Assembly: GCA_030533035.1 (NCBI GenBank)
Contig: JAUNJW010000125.1
Coordinates: 1-6,261, forward strand
Direction: 5' to 3'
DNA from: Erysipelotrichaceae bacterium
GTDB lineage: Bacteria; Bacillota_I; Bacilli_A; Erysipelotrichales; Erysipelotrichaceae
Length of the DNA: 6,261 bases
Under the pieces are notes generated by a model that did no database searches, had not been told where the DNA came from, and saw only the letters and a list, made by a program, of their open reading frames with translations. Both the position numbers and the translations under genes were made by a program. Positions 1 to 4,753 of this stretch are shown one piece after another; position 1 is the stretch's first letter; every line of letters begins with the position of its first letter.

Positions 1-48
1 CTGACCGGAAGAGTCACATATATGTGATATCCGGTCAGTTTTTCTTTT
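1..48. terminator. Hairpin terminator overlapping the PAP2 gene stop, possibly bidirectional
   Basis: A 9-bp perfect outer stem (CTGACCGGA at 1-9 with TCCGGTCAG at 30-38) encloses a 14-nt perfect palindrome (TCACATATATGTGA, 14-27). On the plus strand it is followed at once by TTTTTCTTTT (39-48), the form of an intrinsic terminator for a gene entering from the left. The minus-strand stop codon of the PAP2 gene (35-37) lies inside the 3' arm, so the same hairpin probably also ends the mscS-PAP2 transcript. Any minus-strand T-tract would lie outside the window and cannot be seen. Confidence 0.7.
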
Positions 49-970
49 CCAGTTTTGTAAAGATCAGCGGCGTCAGAAAGACCGCCCATAAGCCGATCAG
101 GAATCCCCTGAAAAGGGAATTGTACAGAGCGCCGAGAAGCGGAACACTCAGACGCGTGGCCAAATAGATCACGCCGGCGCCCGACAGTCCGATAAGAGCC
201 CGCAGAAGTTTCTGCTTTTTTTCACACTCTGTGCCGAATCCGATGAAGGTATGTTCCAGAATGCCGCCCGTGACAATTCCGTATGACAGGCCGCACGACA
301 GCATGAAGTCTTTGACCATGTTTTCGGGATCGACGAGCAGGACGCCGTTAACGGTATCCATCGGATACGGCTTGTTCAGCGCCCAGATAATGGAAACAGC
401 CGTGAAAGCCGTACAGGCCGCACCGAACCAGATGTCCCTTTTTCTGTCCAGGGCCAGCCATCTGAATGCCCGGGAACAGACGGGAATCATCACAAAGGCG
501 CTGATCATGCCGACCAGCACATCCTGCGGCGTATGGACGCCGAGGAATACTCTAAGGAAGCCTTCCCACAGAATCAGCGAGAACCAGAAGATGCTCATCT
601 TCTTACTGGTCTTTGCGGTTTCTATGCCCAGGTCGCCATAGGCGGTGGCTGCCACCTGGGTGTGGCTTGAGGGAAACGAATAGCCGGTGGCTGAACGCAG
701 CGACATTTTTCCCGGCTGCACTCTTTCATCCTTGATCCATGGCCGGTAAACGGCACAGGCCAGCTTGAGAATCTGGTTGATCATCAGGCTGCCGGCGAAG
801 ACCGCCAGCATCAGCTGTCCGCGCTTTTTGTTCAGACACCAGAATGTGATAAACGGAATCACAATCGCGATGGCCGCAAGGGCGTCGGACAGATTGATCG
901 CGATCCACTCGCCCATATATCCCAGCCGGTCGCGCAGCTGCTGAAGTATAAGTAGAATTTCAATATCCAT
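35..970 (-). CDS. PAP2-family membrane phosphatase (phosphatidic acid phosphatase type 2-like)
   Basis: A 311-residue integral membrane protein with the three-part PAP2 signature. Motif 1 is K69-x6-R76-P77. Motif 2 is P100-S101-S102-H103 (classical PSGH with Gly replaced by Ser). Motif 3 is R140-x5-H146-x3-D150, within RVFLGVHTPQD. In this superfamily the two histidines and the motif-3 aspartate carry out phosphoester hydrolysis through a phosphohistidine, usually on lipid phosphates or lipid pyrophosphates at the membrane. Several hydrophobic segments flank the motifs, and about 150 residues of further membrane-spanning sequence follow motif 3, making it longer than the minimal PAP2 core. 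The start codon lies 6 bases after the stop of the upstream mscS-like gene, with an AGGAA-type ribosome site inside the end of that gene, so the two are probably one operon and translationally coupled. Substrate (phosphatidate, undecaprenyl pyrophosphate or another lipid) cannot be decided from sequence. The family call is firm. Confidence 0.9.
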   Translation of the reverse strand: MDIEILLILQQLRDRLGYMGEWIAINLSDALAAIAIVIPFITFWCLNKKRGQLMLAVFAGSLMINQILKLACAVYRPWIKDERVQPGKMSLRSATGYSFPSSHTQVAATAYGDLGIETAKTSKKMSIFWFSLILWEGFLRVFLGVHTPQDVLVGMISAFVMIPVCSRAFRWLALDRKRDIWFGAACTAFTAVSIIWALNKPYPMDTVNGVLLVDPENMVKDFMLSCGLSYGIVTGGILEHTFIGFGTECEKKQKLLRALIGLSGAGVIYLATRLSVPLLGALYNSLFRGFLIGLWAVFLTPLIFTKLEKKN

Positions 971-976
971 ACTGAA

Positions 977-1765
977 TCATTCCTGTGTTTCCAGATGCAC
1001 ATCCAGCTGATTAAAGGGAATTGAAATATTGTTTTCTTCCAGTGCCAGGGCGATGATCCGGCGGCTGTCACGTCTGATCTGCAGGTGCCTGCCCGCGTCT
1101 CCGGTGATGATGAGACGGTGGATAATGGCGCTGTCCGCAAATTCCTGAATGCCTGCGTAGCTGCAGGACACAGCGTCTGTTTCCTTTTCGATCCGGCTGC
1201 TGATCTGTTCCATACAGGAAGCGGATTCTTCCGTTTTAAGAGAATAGGGCAGCGGGACGTCAAGTACGCATGTATCAGACATCACGCTGATTTCCGTGAT
1301 ATTCCGGTTTGAGACGGTCAGGATCTGGCCGCTGTCCGGGAACTGGATTTTGGTTGAGCGGATCGTGAAGCTGATGACAACACCGGTTTTCCCGTTGTAT
1401 TCAACAACATCGCCTGTTTTGAAGAAGCGGTCGGTGACAATCTGCAGGCTGTTGATGATATCCCTGAGCGGTTCCTGGATGGCAAAGCCGATGACTGCCG
1501 AGGCAATTCCCAGGCCGGTGATGATTGAGGTGACGTTGATTCCGTTGATCTGCATCAGGGTGAGAACACCCATCAGCAGGATCGCGTATCTGTCCGCCGT
1601 ATAAACAGTTCTGAGCACTGAAATGCGCAGGGAATTGCTTTCGGCGGGCCTGAGCAGTTTTCTGTATACGTGTGTATTCAGCTTCCACAAAGCCACAATC
1701 AGCAGGATCGCGGCAAGGTTGTAAATCAGCTTCGGAAAGAATACACTGGCAAATAAATCCTCCAT
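977..1765 (-). CDS. MscS-family small-conductance mechanosensitive channel
   Basis: A 262-residue membrane channel of the MscS type, which opens under membrane tension and releases solutes during hypo-osmotic shock. N-terminal hydrophobic segments lie at about residues 10-28 and 58-75. The pore helix is at about 77-97, rich in Gly/Ala/Ile (GLGIASAVIGFAIQEPL). It runs into the conserved beta-domain entry (RDIINSLQIVTDRFFKTGDVV, 101-121) and an MscS beta-barrel region with NGKTGVV and later VSNRNI. The length fits a minimal MscS. The start chosen is the ATG at 1765: a GGGAGG ribosome site (plus-strand 1771-1777) sits about 6 bases upstream. The in-frame start at 1825 would add 20 residues with no comparable site and would overlap a possible promoter. 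It is the first gene of a two-gene minus-strand operon with the PAP2 phosphatase. Gating properties and ion preference cannot be read from sequence. Confidence 0.92.
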   Translation of the reverse strand: MEDLFASVFFPKLIYNLAAILLIVALWKLNTHVYRKLLRPAESNSLRISVLRTVYTADRYAILLMGVLTLMQINGINVTSIITGLGIASAVIGFAIQEPLRDIINSLQIVTDRFFKTGDVVEYNGKTGVVISFTIRSTKIQFPDSGQILTVSNRNITEISVMSDTCVLDVPLPYSLKTEESASCMEQISSRIEKETDAVSCSYAGIQEFADSAIIHRLIITGDAGRHLQIRRDSRRIIALALEENNISIPFNQLDVHLETQE

Positions 1766-1785
1766 AACGTGCCTCCCAGTAAGAT

Positions 1786-1791
1786 ATTGTA
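1786..1791 (-). promoter_or_regulatory. Possible -10 element for the mscS-PAP2 operon
   Basis: On the minus strand this reads TACAAT, a 5/6 match to TATAAT, with a GGGAGG ribosome site and the ATG of the mscS-like gene close downstream. No good -35 hexamer lies 16-18 bases upstream; the region there is T-rich (CTTTTT). The predicted leader would be only about 14 nt. This is a weak candidate offered because the gene needs a promoter in this short region. Confidence 0.3.
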
Positions 1792-1827
1792 CAGCGAAAA
1801 AACCGCATAAAAAGGCTGTTTTCAAAA

Positions 1828-1841
1828 AGAAAACGCTTACC
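1828..1841. promoter_or_regulatory. cre-like operator (CcpA-type) between divergent transcripts
   Basis: The 14-mer AGAAAACGCTTACC matches the Bacillota catabolite-responsive element pattern TGWNANCGNTNWCA at all specified positions except the first and the last. It retains the central CG and both half-site cores. It lies 24 bases upstream of the -35 of the plus-strand promoter and about 40 bases upstream of the possible mscS -10 element. LacI/GalR-family regulators other than CcpA bind similar sites, so the factor is uncertain. This is a sequence match only. Confidence 0.35.
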
Positions 1842-1853
1842 AGAAAATTTTCT
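1842..1853. repeat. 12-bp perfect AT-rich palindrome upstream of the RNA promoter
   Basis: AGAAAATTTTCT is a perfect inverted repeat that ends 11 bases before the -35 box of the plus-strand promoter. It overlaps the end of the cre-like site and lies where an UP element or regulator site would be expected. Function is unknown; A/T-tract DNA of this kind can act simply as an UP element. Confidence 0.4.
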
Positions 1854-1864
1854 TGAAATACATG

Positions 1865-1892
1865 TTGACAAGTGTTTTTAAAGTGCTATATT
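1865..1892 (+). promoter_or_regulatory. Near-consensus extended -10 promoter for the tandem-hairpin RNA
   Basis: A perfect -35 hexamer TTGACA (1865-1870) is separated by 16 bases from TATATT (1887-1892, 5/6 match to TATAAT). The TG dinucleotide of an extended -10 is present at 1884-1885. A/T-rich DNA lies upstream (1842-1862). Transcription would start at about 1898-1900. This is the strongest promoter-like sequence in the window, and no protein gene follows it on the plus strand before the terminator at 2133-2160. Confidence 0.8.
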
Positions 1893-1912
1893 CAATCGTG
1901 CTGAAAGCAATA

Positions 1913-2132
1913 CCGGGTTGAAAAATCCGGGCGGAATACAGCGATCAACTGATCATCGGTTCTGATGATCAGGCGAAATACAAAGCCAAACCGATGGACT
2001 CCATCGGGCGATATACAAAGACAAACCGGCAGGTTCTGCCGGGCGGAATATAAAGGCAAACCGATGGAAAACCATCGGGTGAAATACAACGTCAAACCGG
2101 TGCAAAGACACCGGGCGGAATATAAAAATAAC
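1913..2132 (+). repeat. Hairpin-plus-18-nt-linker repeat array (six units)
   Basis: Six units, each a hairpin followed by an 18-nt linker. Linkers lie at 1931-1948, 1973-1990, 2008-2025, 2043-2060, 2079-2096 and 2115-2132. The four inner linkers fit GYGRWATAYAAMGNCAAA. The first and last share the 5' half (GCGGAATAYA) but diverge in the 3' half. Positions 1, 3, 6, 7, 8, 10 and 17 of the linker are identical in all six. Unit starts are spaced 36, 42, 35, 35 and 36 nt, then 36 nt to the terminator stem; only the hairpin length varies. H3 and H5 share identical stem arms, which could allow alternative pairing between units. Confidence 0.85.
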
Positions 2133-2160
2133 AGGGAACCCCGCGGGGTTCCCTTTTGGT
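2133..2160. terminator. Strong GC-rich terminator shared by convergent transcripts
   Basis: A 22-nt perfect inverted repeat (2133-2154) with core GGGAACCCC / GGGGTTCCC is followed on the plus strand by TTTTGGTTT. On the minus strand it is followed by TGTTATTTTT. It therefore has the form of an intrinsic terminator in both directions. It would end the tandem-hairpin RNA (plus) and the D-2-hydroxyacid dehydrogenase gene (minus), whose stop codon lies 10 bases to the right of the palindrome. Confidence 0.85.
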
Positions 2161-2163
2161 TTG

Positions 2164-3102
2164 TCAGTAGCCGATGGATCTGTCCACAACGTGTTCAAGC
2201 GGCTCACCGTTCAGATAACGGAGCAGGTTGTCCCTGAAAATGCCAAGCACCAGGTCATAGGTGACTGCAGCGTTGAAGCGGCCTGAAATATGCGGCGTGA
2301 TATAGACATGCTTTGTATTCCAGAGCGGATGATTCTTCGGCAGCGGTTCCGGATCCGTCACATCCAGGCAGGCGCCGGCAAGATGTTCTTCCTTCATGAT
2401 TTTCAGCAGGTCTTCGGTAACGATGGCTGAGCCCCTGCCGACATTGACCAGGATGGCTCCCTTTTTCATCTTTCTCAGCCTGGCTTCATCAAAAAGGTGA
2501 ATGGTTTCCGCTGTCTCCGGCAGGGAAAGGGCGACAACGTCGCACTCGCTGATGATCTCATCCATGGTGTCCATTGTATACATTGCCTTAACATAATCAG
2601 GCGTTTCATGGACGCGTCTTCTGACGCCGTAGACTTCCGCGCCGAGGGCATTCATCTTCTTTGCAAAGGAAGAGCCGATATCGCCCATCCCGACACTGAG
2701 CACCTTGCTGGAAGAGACCGTATTCACGGAACCGAGATTGGTGAATTCGTGTTCCTTCTGGATATCAAGATATCTGGCCAGGTTCTTCATAACCATGAAA
2801 ACGCAGCCGATCATATGTTCGGAGATCGCCGTTCCATATGCGCCGGAAGCGTTGGTCAGCTGAATATGCGCTGGCAGTGAAGAATAATTGTTGGCACCGG
2901 CGGAATCCAGCTGAAGCCATTTTAACTCAGGCAGCTTTGAGACAAGATCCAGCGGCAGGTTGCCGAGAATCACTTCAGCATCCTTTATATCTTCATATGT
3001 GACAGATGCGCGGTCGATGAAAGTCACATCGGCGCCGGGCAGTGAGGTGAAAATCTGTTTTCTGCTGTCATCGACAGGAGTCGCAACATAAATTTTAGTC
3101 AT
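2164..3102 (-). CDS. D-isomer-specific 2-hydroxyacid dehydrogenase, NAD(P)-dependent
   Basis: A 312-residue cytoplasmic oxidoreductase of the D-2-hydroxyacid dehydrogenase family (phosphoglycerate, glyoxylate, hydroxypyruvate and D-lactate dehydrogenase relatives), which interconverts 2-oxoacids and D-2-hydroxyacids. The Rossmann dinucleotide motif is G138-M-G-D-I-G143. The catalytic Arg, Glu and His are seen as R223 (VGRG), E252 (DPEPLP) and H271 (ITPHISG). The length is typical. Just after the second strand of the Rossmann fold comes GVRRR (159-163), where NAD-specific members usually carry an acidic residue. The basic cluster suggests NADPH preference, as in GhrA-like reductases (inference). 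The ATG at 3102 is preceded by an AGAGGA ribosome site (plus-strand 3111-3116). It is a single-gene unit, convergent with the hairpin RNA and divergent from the DUF308 gene. The specific substrate cannot be assigned from sequence. Confidence 0.92.
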   Translation of the reverse strand: MTKIYVATPVDDSRKQIFTSLPGADVTFIDRASVTYEDIKDAEVILGNLPLDLVSKLPELKWLQLDSAGANNYSSLPAHIQLTNASGAYGTAISEHMIGCVFMVMKNLARYLDIQKEHEFTNLGSVNTVSSSKVLSVGMGDIGSSFAKKMNALGAEVYGVRRRVHETPDYVKAMYTMDTMDEIISECDVVALSLPETAETIHLFDEARLRKMKKGAILVNVGRGSAIVTEDLLKIMKEEHLAGACLDVTDPEPLPKNHPLWNTKHVYITPHISGRFNAAVTYDLVLGIFRDNLLRYLNGEPLEHVVDRSIGY

Positions 3103-3168
3103 ACAAAATATCCTCTTAACTTATGTATTAATACTAACATGTCTCATCATAAGGGTGGTGTGATCCGC

Positions 3169-3174
3169 TATAAT
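3169..3174 (+). promoter_or_regulatory. Candidate -10 box for the DUF308 gene
   Basis: A perfect TATAAT lies 50 bases upstream of the DUF308 start codon, giving a leader of about 42 nt. The sequence 17 bases further upstream (ATCATA) is a poor -35, so either the promoter is weak or it is activator-dependent. A 10-bp palindrome, GTATTAATAC (3125-3134), lies upstream in the same 121-bp divergent region and could be a regulator site or part of the dehydrogenase promoter. Confidence 0.45.
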
Positions 3175-3223
3175 GGAATTAATATTCTGGTTATTGCGCA
3201 CAAATCCGTGCGGGAGGTAGTAC

Positions 3224-3859
3224 ATGCTCAAACAAATCAAATGGACTTCCGTCGGCCTGGCCCTGGCTGAAATCGCAGCCGGTGTTCTGCTGATCATTTT
3301 CCCGGCCCTCAGTTCGGATGTCATCTGTTATCTGGTCGGCGTCGGCGCCTGTATTTACGGCGTCATCAGCCTGACCCAGTATTTCCTGCTCGACCTGAAA
3401 GACAGTCTGTTCAGGAATGAATTTATCAGAGGCGTCATGGCCCTGATCGCGGGGATTCTGATCATGGTCAAAAAGGATCTGATCATTGACCTGATCCCGG
3501 TTGTGCTGGGAATGTTAATCGTGCTGAGCGGCTTTATCAAGCTGCAGCGCTGTGTAGTCGCACTGAGAATTCATTATGACAAGGCATGGTGGTATGGCGG
3601 CCTCGGCCTGGTGTCCATCATTCTCGGCTTTGTGATCATGTTTGTCTTAAGCCCGGTCAAAACCCAGGAACTCATTTTCCGGACGATCGGCGGCGGCCTG
3701 GTTTACTGCGGTCTCAGCGACCTGATCACGATCTTCCTGCTGACCAGCAAATTCCACCGCTTTGTCAATGACTTCCGGGACGGCAATATCGCCGTTGTGA
3801 TTCCTGAGCCGCCTCAGGAAGAAACTGTCATCGATGTGCAGGCTGAGGACGAAGAGTAA
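3224..3859 (+). CDS. DUF308 (HdeD-like) integral membrane protein
   Basis: A 211-residue membrane protein with about six hydrophobic helices (roughly residues 8-28, 33-55, 66-82, 86-106, 122-142 and 149-173). They are arranged as three similar hairpin pairs with repeated small-residue helices (AEIAAGVLLIIFPALSS, ALIAGILIMV, GLGLVSIILGFVIMF). This is the pattern of the DUF308/HdeD family, whose best-known member, HdeD of Escherichia coli, is associated with acid resistance at high cell density; the biochemical role is unknown. The C-terminal 30 residues are hydrophilic and acidic (ending QAEDEE) and probably cytoplasmic. The start is supported by GGGAGGT (3212-3218), 5 bases before the ATG. 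It precedes lgt by 56 bases on the same strand and could be co-transcribed with it. Assignment rests on helix pattern and sequence flavour, not on catalytic residues. Confidence 0.78.
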   Translation: MLKQIKWTSVGLALAEIAAGVLLIIFPALSSDVICYLVGVGACIYGVISLTQYFLLDLKDSLFRNEFIRGVMALIAGILIMVKKDLIIDLIPVVLGMLIVLSGFIKLQRCVVALRIHYDKAWWYGGLGLVSIILGFVIMFVLSPVKTQELIFRTIGGGLVYCGLSDLITIFLLTSKFHRFVNDFRDGNIAVVIPEPPQEETVIDVQAEDEE

Positions 3860-3865
3860 TATCTT

Positions 3866-3893
3866 TTGCCTTTTCCCGTGATTTGATTAAAAT
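3866..3893 (+). promoter_or_regulatory. Candidate promoter in front of lgt
   Basis: TTGCCT (3866-3871) and TAAAAT (3888-3893) are separated by 16 bases in the short gap between the DUF308 gene and lgt. Start of transcription would be near 3900, just before the GGAG ribosome site (3903-3906). It could give lgt transcription independent of the upstream gene. Matches are 4/6 and 5/6, so it is only a candidate. Confidence 0.35.
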
Positions 3894-3915
3894 AAGAACC
3901 ACGGAGTGAAAAGAT

Positions 3916-4683
3916 ATGTATAACGACTGGTTTACGATCGGTCCTGTGACCGTTCACGGATATGGCGTCATGATTGCCATCGGTATTCTGGCTGCCTTCT
4001 GGCTGGCGGAAAAACTGGCAAGGAATCATGGCTTGGATGAAGAAAGAATCGATTCAATGATCTTCTTTGTCATCATTTTCGGCTACGCCTGTTCCAAAGT
4101 GCTTTACTGCATCACCGTCTTCGATCAGTTCCTGGCAGATCCGCTTTCCGTGCTTGGCAGCGGCGGCTGGGTGGTTTACGGCGGCGTGCTCGGCGGCATC
4201 TTCGGCGCCTGGCTCTGGTGCCGGAAATACGGCTGGGATTTTATGAAGCATCTCAACACCCTGATCCCGTGCGTGGCACTGGCCCAGGGTTTCGGCCGGA
4301 TCGGCTGCTTCTTTGCCGGCTGCTGCTATGGAATCGAATCAAATGTGCTCGGCGTCAGCTTCCCGGTGAATTCTCTGTGCCCGGTGGGCCATCCGGTGAT
4401 CCCGACCCAGCTGATCATGTCGGCCGGAGACTTCATCATCTTCGCGCTGCTGTACCGCAATGTGGAAAAGGGAAAACATCCGGAAAACACCGGTGCCATG
4501 TACCTGATCCTCTACAGTGTCGGCAGGTTTATGATCGAGTTTATCCGAGGCGACATCAACCGCGGGTTTGTGGGAGTGCTCTCCACATCCCAGTTCATCG
4601 CTCTGTTTGTTTTCCTGACAGGCATTTATCTGCTGCTCAGAGGAAAAAACAAATCTGAGATGAATCAGAGTACACAGGTATGA
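3916..4683 (+). CDS. lgt: Prolipoprotein diacylglyceryl transferase (Lgt), divergent clostridial-type
   Basis: A 255-residue polytopic membrane enzyme expected to move a diacylglyceryl group from phosphatidylglycerol to the lipobox cysteine of prolipoproteins, the first step of lipoprotein maturation. Family features in order: the N-terminal HGYGVMIAIG segment (H14, Y16) in the first helix; the GGWVVYGGVLGG loop (83-94); the Lgt signature region GFGRIGCFFAGCCYG (125-139, containing R128); and the late helix RFMIEFIRGD (R204, E208, R211). Compared with the E. coli enzyme, the HGG of the second motif is YGG here (Tyr at the position of essential H103), and the Asn of GRxGN is Cys. These look like features of a clostridial subgroup rather than damage, because the frame is intact and the rest is conserved. 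The ATG is preceded by GGAG about 9 bases upstream. The stop lies in a terminator hairpin. A lipoprotein gene lies about 1.1 kb downstream in the next operon. Confidence 0.88.
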   Translation: MYNDWFTIGPVTVHGYGVMIAIGILAAFWLAEKLARNHGLDEERIDSMIFFVIIFGYACSKVLYCITVFDQFLADPLSVLGSGGWVVYGGVLGGIFGAWLWCRKYGWDFMKHLNTLIPCVALAQGFGRIGCFFAGCCYGIESNVLGVSFPVNSLCPVGHPVIPTQLIMSAGDFIIFALLYRNVEKGKHPENTGAMYLILYSVGRFMIEFIRGDINRGFVGVLSTSQFIALFVFLTGIYLLLRGKNKSEMNQSTQV

Positions 4684-4705
4684 CAGAAAATGTCATACTT
4701 TTTTT
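4678..4705 (+). terminator. Intrinsic terminator overlapping the lgt stop codon
   Basis: An 8-bp perfect stem (GTATGACA 4678-4685, TGTCATAC 4691-4698) with a GAAAA loop is followed immediately by seven T (4699-4705). The TGA stop of lgt (4681-4683) is inside the 5' arm. This separates lgt from the sigma-factor operon. Confidence 0.92.
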
Positions 4706-4753
4706 GTTAGAATTCCGATCATACGGACACCTGTATGGGTGAAGGGAGGAAAG

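Larger units (their letters stand above)
1899..2160 (+). ncRNA. Putative structured small RNA with six tandem hairpins
   Basis: This stretch of about 260 nt has a strong promoter in front, an intrinsic terminator behind, and a regular array of hairpins between. A short 5' stem may form at 1899-1909 (TGCT-GAA-AGCA). The six main stems are: H1 1913-1930 (7 bp, one G-U pair, GAAA loop); H2 1949-1972 (9 bp, 6-nt loop); H3 1991-2007 (7 bp, ACT loop); H4 2026-2042 (7 bp, GTT loop); H5 2061-2078 (7 bp, AAAA loop); H6 2097-2114 (6 bp, CAAAGA loop). Each is followed by a linker of exactly 18 nt, the last one reaching the terminator stem. Stem sequences differ while pairing is kept, for example CCGATGG/CCATCGG versus CCGGCAG/CTGCCGG, which supports RNA structure as the conserved feature. 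Units of 35, 36 and 42 nt break any constant reading frame, and the only sizeable plus-strand frame lacks a ribosome site and runs through the terminator. It does not resemble 6S, tmRNA, SRP RNA, RNase P or a riboswitch that I know. Function is unknown; a protein-binding or RNA-sponge role is an inference from repeat number. Confidence 0.75.

Noticed and set aside
1765..1825. Upstream extension of the mscS-like gene to an ATG at 1825
   Set aside because: It lacks a good ribosome site, while the ATG at 1765 has GGGAGG at ideal distance and gives a standard MscS N-terminus.
1913..2132. CRISPR array, suggested by a period of about 35-36 nt
   Set aside because: The conserved part is only 18 nt and imperfect, and the intervening parts are self-complementary hairpins rather than unrelated spacers. 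No cas genes are present.
1892..2207. Minus-strand open frames of 67 and 84 codons across the same array
   Set aside because: No ribosome site, repeat-derived sequence, and the plus-strand promoter and terminator indicate transcription the other way.
1965..2237. 90-codon plus-strand open frame with short repeated peptide segments across the hairpin array
   Set aside because: It has no ribosome site, runs through the terminator palindrome into the antisense of the dehydrogenase gene, and the 35-nt units shift the repeat between frames. The peptide repeats are a by-product of the 36-nt units.
3125..3134. GTATTAATAC palindrome as a minus-strand -10 for the dehydrogenase gene
   Set aside because: TATTAA is a possible -10 on the minus strand, but no -35 is visible 16-18 bases upstream, so it is not called as a promoter.
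4706..4743. A sigma-factor operon promoter, with TAGAAT at 4708-4713 as a possible -10
   Set aside because: No -35 at proper spacing for the housekeeping sigma, and no clear ECF-type -35/-10 pair could be recognised. A promoter must exist here, but I cannot place it.
4739..4753. GTG at 4739 as the sigma-factor start
   Set aside because: The GGGAGGA ribosome site would lie inside the coding sequence. ATG at 4754 fits that site.
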